Assembly: GCA_963665265.2 (NCBI GenBank)
Contig: OY762224.2
Coordinates: 1 to 64,000 of the forward strand
Length of the DNA stretch: 64,000 bases
Source of the DNA: CAXXHQ01 sp963665265
Lineage (GTDB): Bacteria > Planctomycetota > Planctomycetia > Pirellulales > Thermoguttaceae
Direction of reading: 5' to 3'
Each line of letters opens with the position of its first letter. Position 1 is the stretch's first letter. Of this stretch, positions 59,307-64,000 are shown piece after piece. The translations under genes were made by a program, and so were the position numbers. The notes beneath the pieces are model-generated. The model was given only the letters and a program-made list of their open reading frames with translations. It did no database searches and was not told where the DNA came from.

Positions 59307-62300
59307 TCATTCAAATCGCAAATAGCCGAATCCCGCCGGCCGAACTTCGGGCGTCGCCGGGGCGGTCCAGGAATGAAAACTCTTTCCCGGCACGGTCCGT
59401 TGCAGGCCTAGCCCCCACACATCTCCCGACTTGATTTTTTCGGCTGAAAGTTGCGAAAACGGAATGGCCGCCTCGACGGTCCACGCCTCGCCGTCGTCCG
59501 ACGCGGCCACAAACCACTGCGGATTCCAGGTCGCGTCTTCGTTTAATCGATCGGCAGTCCAACCGCGATGATCGACCGTCAAATTGAAAAACGTCGCGTA
59601 GTCTCGATCAACGTCGAGCGACACGTCCATTCGATCGTGAGCCGATAGATCGGCGTCGCGCGTTCTCGCGCCGACCGTCCTTTCATATTCGACGTCCGCA
59701 ACCCGACGACAACTTATCGCAATATAAAGATAATCGTCGTCGTAGGCCAACGCGGCGCACGAGATCGATTCCCCCGCCGACTCCGAGTCAATTAACGGAA
59801 CCGGCGTCGTTCTCGACCAAATCTCGTCATCCAATTTTCCGTCGAGATTCGGTTTCTCTTTTGCGCGCAAGCAAAGCAACGTCGGCTTGAGCGAATCTCC
59901 TTCCTCGCCGGCCAAATGTCGTTCGCCCATAGCGCATGTCCGAACCGCATCGCAACCGCCCGACCTCGCTAACGCCGCATAGACCTTTTCGGCCAGGCTC
60001 TTTTCCCCTAGCCGACGATATGCCGAGGCGAGCGGAAGTCGAGCCGCCGAATCCAAAATTAACTCCGGCGCGTTTTTCTCAATCTCGGTTTCCAGGTCAA
60101 CGGCGCGCCGCAGTCGCTCTTCCTCCTTCTTCATCGGAGTCGCGCCGACCGGCGCCTCTCGCTCCGCCGTCTCACTCGCCGTTCGCTCCTTCAGGGCGAT
60201 CTCCGACGAAACGTAGTAACGCATCAACCATGTATAGGTCTCGAGGGCAAGCGGATGACGGGGAAAGCGTTTCACGAGCGAACGCCGATAGTCGGCCGCA
60301 TCGCTCCAGCGTCCCTCGACAGTCGCCGCCGTGGCGTATCGAGCGAGCGAGCGAACGGCGTCGTCCGCCGTTAAATCCTTGGACAGCGATTCGATTTTCG
60401 CCAACTTTTCGCCGACTGAACCGTCCGTTTTTCCAAGCCGTTCGAGAATGGCCAACGCGTTGCGCCGTCGTGCGCCTTCGAAGTCGCCGCCTCCCCTTCC
60501 TGCTCCGAAGCCCTGCGCCGCGCGGCGAGGGTAGTCATTCGAGCCCGCCGGCGCCTCCGCGAAAAATCTCTTACGAGCGGCCCGATCCGTCGCCAAATCG
60601 AACGTCGTCCGAAAGGCGACCGTCGCCGCCGCTTCTTCCCTCTTTTCGCCGACAAACGCCCGGGCCATGTTCGCCGCGTCGGCCAACGTCGCGTTCCATC
60701 GAGGAATCGTTTGCGAAGAGAAAACATCGACTCCTCCTCGCCCGCCCGACTCATCCGCCGAGAAAATGCGCTGCGTTTGCCACGGCGTCAAACCCATTTC
60801 CGCTATTTGCTCCGGAAAGCTCGCCGCGTCGGCAGCTTCGCCGACCGCCTTCAACGTGACCCGGCCGAGAACGCGATTCAAAGGGGTTTGCCCTCTTCCG
60901 TCCGCCGGCGGCGCCAAAATAATTTCCGGCCGCAGTCGACGAATTTCCTCGACAAGCCGCGACTCCAACTCTCTTTCCCCTTGTCCTGCATAGAGCGAAT
61001 CCCAAACCGACTTGTAATCCGCCTCGGTCAATTGCAGAACTTTCGCGCGAATCGGAAAACGCCGTTCAAAAACGCCGTCATTCGCTCCGACCGCAAACGC
61101 CGCCTCGCGCAATCGATCGTCGGCCGCCGCCGCGTCGTCCGTCGGCGTCGTGATTTTTTCGCTATGAAAAACACGAATCTCGCATATATAACCGTCTTGG
61201 GCCGCGATTTTCGCCAGGGCCTCCCATGGCACGTCGTTCGCCTCGGCGAACACGGCGAGCGCAGCGACGCGTTTTGCGCCGTAGCGCTGAACGGTCCAAG
61301 TTCTTCCGCCGTCGCTCGTCGCCAGAATGGTTCCCCAATCGCCGACCGCCCAACCTTGTCGGTCGTCGAGAAAGAAAAAACTTCGGATAGTCGCCGTCGC
61401 TCCCGTCGCATGCGTCGCCCAACTTTTTCCGCCGTCTTCGGAGAGAAAAACCCGCGTCCCGGGCGAACCGGCGATCCAAATTCTTTCGCCGCGCACGGCC
61501 AGGGCCGAAAAATCAAATCCTCGCGATTTTCCCAGCGTCGCGTCACCGCTCTGCGAGCGCCACGTAACGCCGCCGTCTTCGGTCGTCATTACGAGCCCGC
61601 CGTCGCCGACCGCCGCGCCGAATCCGCTCGGCGACAGTCGTACTTTCGCAATGCCGCGCCAATCGCCTAGGTCGGTTTTCGAAGGCACGATTCCTTTGCG
61701 TCGAACGACTGCCGCCGCGCCGCGTCCGTCGACTAACGCCCCTTCGGCCGCCGAGATAAAGTCGCCGTCGCTCCAGCAGGTCAAATCGCCGCTGGCCGCG
61801 GGGGTCCAACTCCTTCCGCCGTCGGCCGTGAAAAAAACGCCCGACGGAAACATAAACGAAGAAGCGCCGACCGCCCAACCGTTCAGCCCGCTGAAAAATC
61901 GAGCGCTCCGCAGCAGCGGAAGATTCAGATTCGGGCGTTCTCGCCACGTTTGCCCGCCGTCGAGAGTAAACAGAACCACGCCATGGTTCTTTCGAGAGTA
62001 CGGAGTAACGAAACCGCCCGCCGCAAGACCGTTCTTCTCATCGCGAAAAGCGACGGAGCTTAGCGTATGATTGGTCGGGGAGATTTGCCGTCGCCAATTC
62101 GTACCGCCGTCGTCGGTCCGCCAAATCGCTCCGCCGTCGCCGACCGCCGCGCCATGCAAGGCGTCGAGAAAGAAAACGTCGTTCAGCCGCGCATCGTTCG
62201 ACGCCGACGCTCCGAACGACGCGATCGTCTCTTTAGCGACCTGCGCCGGTTCATCGTCGAACTTGATCGGCTTCTCGGGCGGTTCGAGCGGATCGACCTG

Positions 62301-62345
62301 GCCGACGATCGCGAAGATCAGCGTTAATGCGGAAATCATCTCCAT
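59307..62345 (-). CDS. Giant secreted protein: YCF48-like propeller, PIG-L-like segment, CBM9-like domain
   Basis: A 1012-residue exported protein (the hydrophobic start MISALTLIFAIVGQ is a short signal). Residues about 45-360 are BNR/YCF48 beta-propeller blades: repeats of GAAVGDGGAIWRTDDGGTNW, GWAVGASSF, GKSWATH and GWAVGDWGTILATSDGGRTW. Residues about 365-480 resemble a degenerate PIG-L/LmbE deacetylase (EEIRRLRPEIILAPP), without the usual zinc AHPDDE motif. A helical region follows. The last 190 residues (KPNLDGKLDDEIWSRTTPVP, DRMDVSLDVDRDY and FSQLSAEKI) look like a CBM9-type carbohydrate module. It starts 34 nt downstream of the GH88 gene, so a role in sugar processing is plausible. Confidence 0.75.
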   Translation of the reverse strand: MEMISALTLIFAIVGQVDPLEPPEKPIKFDDEPAQVAKETIASFGASASNDARLNDVFFLDALHGAAVGDGGAIWRTDDGGTNWRRQISPTNHTLSSVAFRDEKNGLAAGGFVTPYSRKNHGVVLFTLDGGQTWRERPNLNLPLLRSARFFSGLNGWAVGASSFMFPSGVFFTADGGRSWTPAASGDLTCWSDGDFISAAEGALVDGRGAAAVVRRKGIVPSKTDLGDWRGIAKVRLSPSGFGAAVGDGGLVMTTEDGGVTWRSQSGDATLGKSRGFDFSALAVRGERIWIAGSPGTRVFLSEDGGKSWATHATGATATIRSFFFLDDRQGWAVGDWGTILATSDGGRTWTVQRYGAKRVAALAVFAEANDVPWEALAKIAAQDGYICEIRVFHSEKITTPTDDAAAADDRLREAAFAVGANDGVFERRFPIRAKVLQLTEADYKSVWDSLYAGQGERELESRLVEEIRRLRPEIILAPPADGRGQTPLNRVLGRVTLKAVGEAADAASFPEQIAEMGLTPWQTQRIFSADESGGRGGVDVFSSQTIPRWNATLADAANMARAFVGEKREEAAATVAFRTTFDLATDRAARKRFFAEAPAGSNDYPRRAAQGFGAGRGGGDFEGARRRNALAILERLGKTDGSVGEKLAKIESLSKDLTADDAVRSLARYATAATVEGRWSDAADYRRSLVKRFPRHPLALETYTWLMRYYVSSEIALKERTASETAEREAPVGATPMKKEEERLRRAVDLETEIEKNAPELILDSAARLPLASAYRRLGEKSLAEKVYAALARSGGCDAVRTCAMGERHLAGEEGDSLKPTLLCLRAKEKPNLDGKLDDEIWSRTTPVPLIDSESAGESISCAALAYDDDYLYIAISCRRVADVEYERTVGARTRDADLSAHDRMDVSLDVDRDYATFFNLTVDHRGWTADRLNEDATWNPQWFVAASDDGEAWTVEAAIPFSQLSAEKIKSGDVWGLGLQRTVPGKSFHSWTAPATPEVRPAGFGYLRFE

Positions 62346-62379
62346 ACAATTTCCTGCCGCGGAACGGCGGCTGCAAAAC

Positions 62380-63537
62380 CTACGTCAACTTCTTCGCAAA
62401 AGTCGTCGTTCGACCGAGGACCGCCTTCGTCAACGCTTCGACGAAAAAAAACTCGCCCCACATGACCGACTCGTCCACGCCGAGGTTCTTCGCCGTGTGA
62501 TAAACGCCGTGTTTGAGCACGCCCTCCCAGCCCGGCGTTTCCGAAGCCAAGTACTCCGGCTCAACCATCGCGTCGAGCATGTCGAGCGCCGTTTGGCGGT
62601 AAAGCTCGGCCTGTTGCGGGTCTTTCGTCTGCAACGAGAGATCCAACAGACCGCTCGCCGCGATTGCCGAGGCCGACGTCTCTTTTTGCGCGCCCCACGG
62701 AGCCGGCTGCTGCAAATCGGCGTCGAAATCCCAGTATGAAACCTTGTCGGCCGGAAGATGATCGATCCAGAACTTCGCGTTCCGCTCGGCGACGGCAAAA
62801 AACTCGTCCATATTCGTCAGCGAGTAAACTTTACTAAAACCGTAAAGCGACCACGCCAACCCGCGTGCCCAGGCGCTGTCATCACGCAAGCCTTGGTGCG
62901 TCGATTCCTTGATGAATTCGCCCGTCTCGGTATTGAACAATCCTTCATGGGCGGTCGAGCCGTTCGCCCGAACGATCTTGTCTCGCGTCGTTCGGCAATG
63001 CGTGATCGCCGTATTCAAGAGCGAGCCGTCTTGCGTCTCTTTCGCCGCGTAGAAAATGATCGGCACGTTCATCATAATGTCGATGAAAAGCGAATCGTCG
63101 CCCACGAACGAGCGGAGATACTGCCCTTTCGCCTTGAAACGCATCGACAGCGTTCGGCCCGCCTGAATCAAAACGTCGTGAATCTTCTCGTCGCCGGTCA
63201 ACTGATACCACGGCAAATAGGTGCTCAAGAAGATGAAGCCGAGGTCGTGCACGTTGCGATCGAATTGACGATGTTCGAGCAACTTTGAATAATGTTCGGC
63301 CCGACGGCGCCATTCGGCGTCGCCCGTCCGGAGGTGAAACTGCCACATCATTCCGGCGAAGAACCCGCCGGTCCAGTCGGTCCACAACTCGCCCTTCCGA
63401 TCCCAGACGCCGCGGTTCGTGTAGATCGGGAAATAGTCGGGATACTTCTCGGCCGTCGTCGCGACTTGCTTCTCGGCGAATTCCAAGGCCGCCGCGTACT
63501 TCGACTTCCGTACTGCGTCCAAAACGAGTTGACTCAT
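62380..63537 (-). CDS. Glycoside hydrolase family 88-like unsaturated glucuronyl hydrolase
   Basis: A 385-residue protein with an (alpha/alpha)6 barrel. WTDWTGGFFAGMMWQFH, HDLGFIFLSTYLPWYQLTG (with the catalytic-type Asp), STAHEGLFN and LRDDSAWARGLAWSLYGFS (second Asp) follow the GH88 pattern. There is no signal peptide, so it acts in the cytoplasm on unsaturated disaccharides from polysaccharide-lyase breakdown, probably of algal or glycosaminoglycan origin. It is followed by the YCF48 fusion gene. Confidence 0.88.
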   Translation of the reverse strand: MSQLVLDAVRKSKYAAALEFAEKQVATTAEKYPDYFPIYTNRGVWDRKGELWTDWTGGFFAGMMWQFHLRTGDAEWRRRAEHYSKLLEHRQFDRNVHDLGFIFLSTYLPWYQLTGDEKIHDVLIQAGRTLSMRFKAKGQYLRSFVGDDSLFIDIMMNVPIIFYAAKETQDGSLLNTAITHCRTTRDKIVRANGSTAHEGLFNTETGEFIKESTHQGLRDDSAWARGLAWSLYGFSKVYSLTNMDEFFAVAERNAKFWIDHLPADKVSYWDFDADLQQPAPWGAQKETSASAIAASGLLDLSLQTKDPQQAELYRQTALDMLDAMVEPEYLASETPGWEGVLKHGVYHTAKNLGVDESVMWGEFFFVEALTKAVLGRTTTFAKKLT

Positions 63538-63585
63538 CCTACTGGCTCTCCTCGATGGTGTTTTCGGCCCCCTGCCCTCCGTTCC

Positions 63586-64000
63586 CTACGCTCGATTGAA
63601 TCTGGCTCGCTCTTCAAAAGGCTTTTTCGCCGCCTGCGAGCCCGACTCTACCGGCTTGCCGAGCGGCAATAAAACGGCGACCTCCAAATTCGCCGGCACG
63701 CCGAGTAACTTGCCGATCGCCTCGGCCAATCCGTCGCGGCGTAGGACGCCGTCGAGCCAGACCGTCGCGTAGCCTAAAGCGGTGATCGCCAGGAGCATGT
63801 TTTCGGCCGCCGCGCCGCAATCTTCGGCGGCGAAGGAAAGCGGTCCCAAAATGGGACGAGGATCCACGACGCAGGCGATCGTCGCTTGAGCCGTCTCGCA
63901 ATAGGGTCGCGGAATCAGCTTGGCGATTTCGGCGAGCGTTTCCTTGTCGTCGACGACGACGAACGAAACAACCTGCTCGTTTTTGGCCGAAGGTGCGTGA
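63586..64000 (-). CDS. Nitroreductase-family flavoprotein (5' end outside the window)
   Basis: The frame is open to the right edge of the window: HAPSAKNEQVVSFVVV, IPRPYCETAQATIACVVDP, FAAEDCGAAAENMLLAI, LGYATVWLDGVL, and a C-terminal IGKLLGVPANLEVAVLLPLG. This is the nitroreductase fold with its conserved A-P-S-x-x-N-x-Q start and the helical GAAAENMLL segment. The catalytic N-terminus is missing. It uses FMN; substrates vary. A start at 63867 is not real because the upstream residues fit the family. Confidence 0.88.
   Translation of the reverse strand, partial: HAPSAKNEQVVSFVVVDDKETLAEIAKLIPRPYCETAQATIACVVDPRPILGPLSFAAEDCGAAAENMLLAITALGYATVWLDGVLRRDGLAEAIGKLLGVPANLEVAVLLPLGKPVESGSQAAKKPFEERARFNRA

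Noticed and set aside
59936..60859. A 307-codon plus-strand open frame rich in Pro, Arg and Ser
   Set aside because: Antisense to the YCF48 fusion gene with composition typical of shadow frames.

Overview
The window is a piece of a Planctomycetota genome, most likely from the Pirellulales. This is inferred from gene style: secreted beta-propeller proteins, Rhs debris, a GH88 hydrolase, and GFEPAT-type false frames over a tRNA. There is no rRNA or other marker here to prove it. The left half (1 to about 32.76 kb) is the right-hand part of a prophage and the rest is host chromosome. The prophage boundary is marked by a stranded 3' half of a tRNA-Met gene (32719-32761), an attachment-site scar. 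The integrase end and the intact tRNA must lie left of the window.

Prophage, 1-16 kb: early and accessory genes, tightly coupled by ATGA/TGATG overlaps. They include a winged-helix protein, phage CsrA, an ASCH protein, a PAPS-reductase-like enzyme, a DUF5131 protein, an HD phosphohydrolase cut by an in-frame amber codon, a DUF1064-type nuclease and a GNAT acetyltransferase. An AT-rich moron follows with its own promoter and terminator and two membrane proteins. Then come a FliA-like sigma factor, a lysis/cell-surface region with a papain-family protease, an HNH-Dam fusion and tail-fibre-like proteins.

Prophage, 16-31.4 kb: a textbook HK97-type late operon: HNH, TerS, TerL, portal, protease, major capsid, connectors, major tail protein, tail chaperones joined by a -1 frameshift, tape measure and tail-tip proteins. 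The leaders of the major capsid and major tail genes hold unusually structured RNA. Between the tail genes and the att scar sits a small cargo block with a secreted protein on the minus strand.

Host, 33-37 kb: a decaying Rhs region built as two tandem units of repeat B, cargo and repeat A. One cargo is a frameshifted Rhs tip with a HEFEH metalloprotease motif plus a WD40 protein. The other is a small membrane protein.

Host, 37.5-43.5 kb: a DeoR/WYL-like regulator and a three-gene operon: a PhcB-like methyltransferase with an N-terminal PilZ-like segment, a membrane kinase-receiver-kinase that looks like PhcS and PhcR fused, and a receiver protein with a degenerate kinase-like end. This resembles the Ralstonia phcBSRQ fatty-acid-ester quorum-sensing operon and is the most interesting host find.

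Host, 44-64 kb: housekeeping and surface genes: thioredoxin-like proteins with rsmE, an O-antigen ligase, a YefM-YoeB toxin-antitoxin pair, an amino-acid permease with an exported isoaspartyl methyltransferase, an ArnT-like glycosyltransferase, a ThiF/MoeB protein with uvrA, a lipoprotein, a giant YCF48 propeller fusion, GH88 and a truncated nitroreductase.
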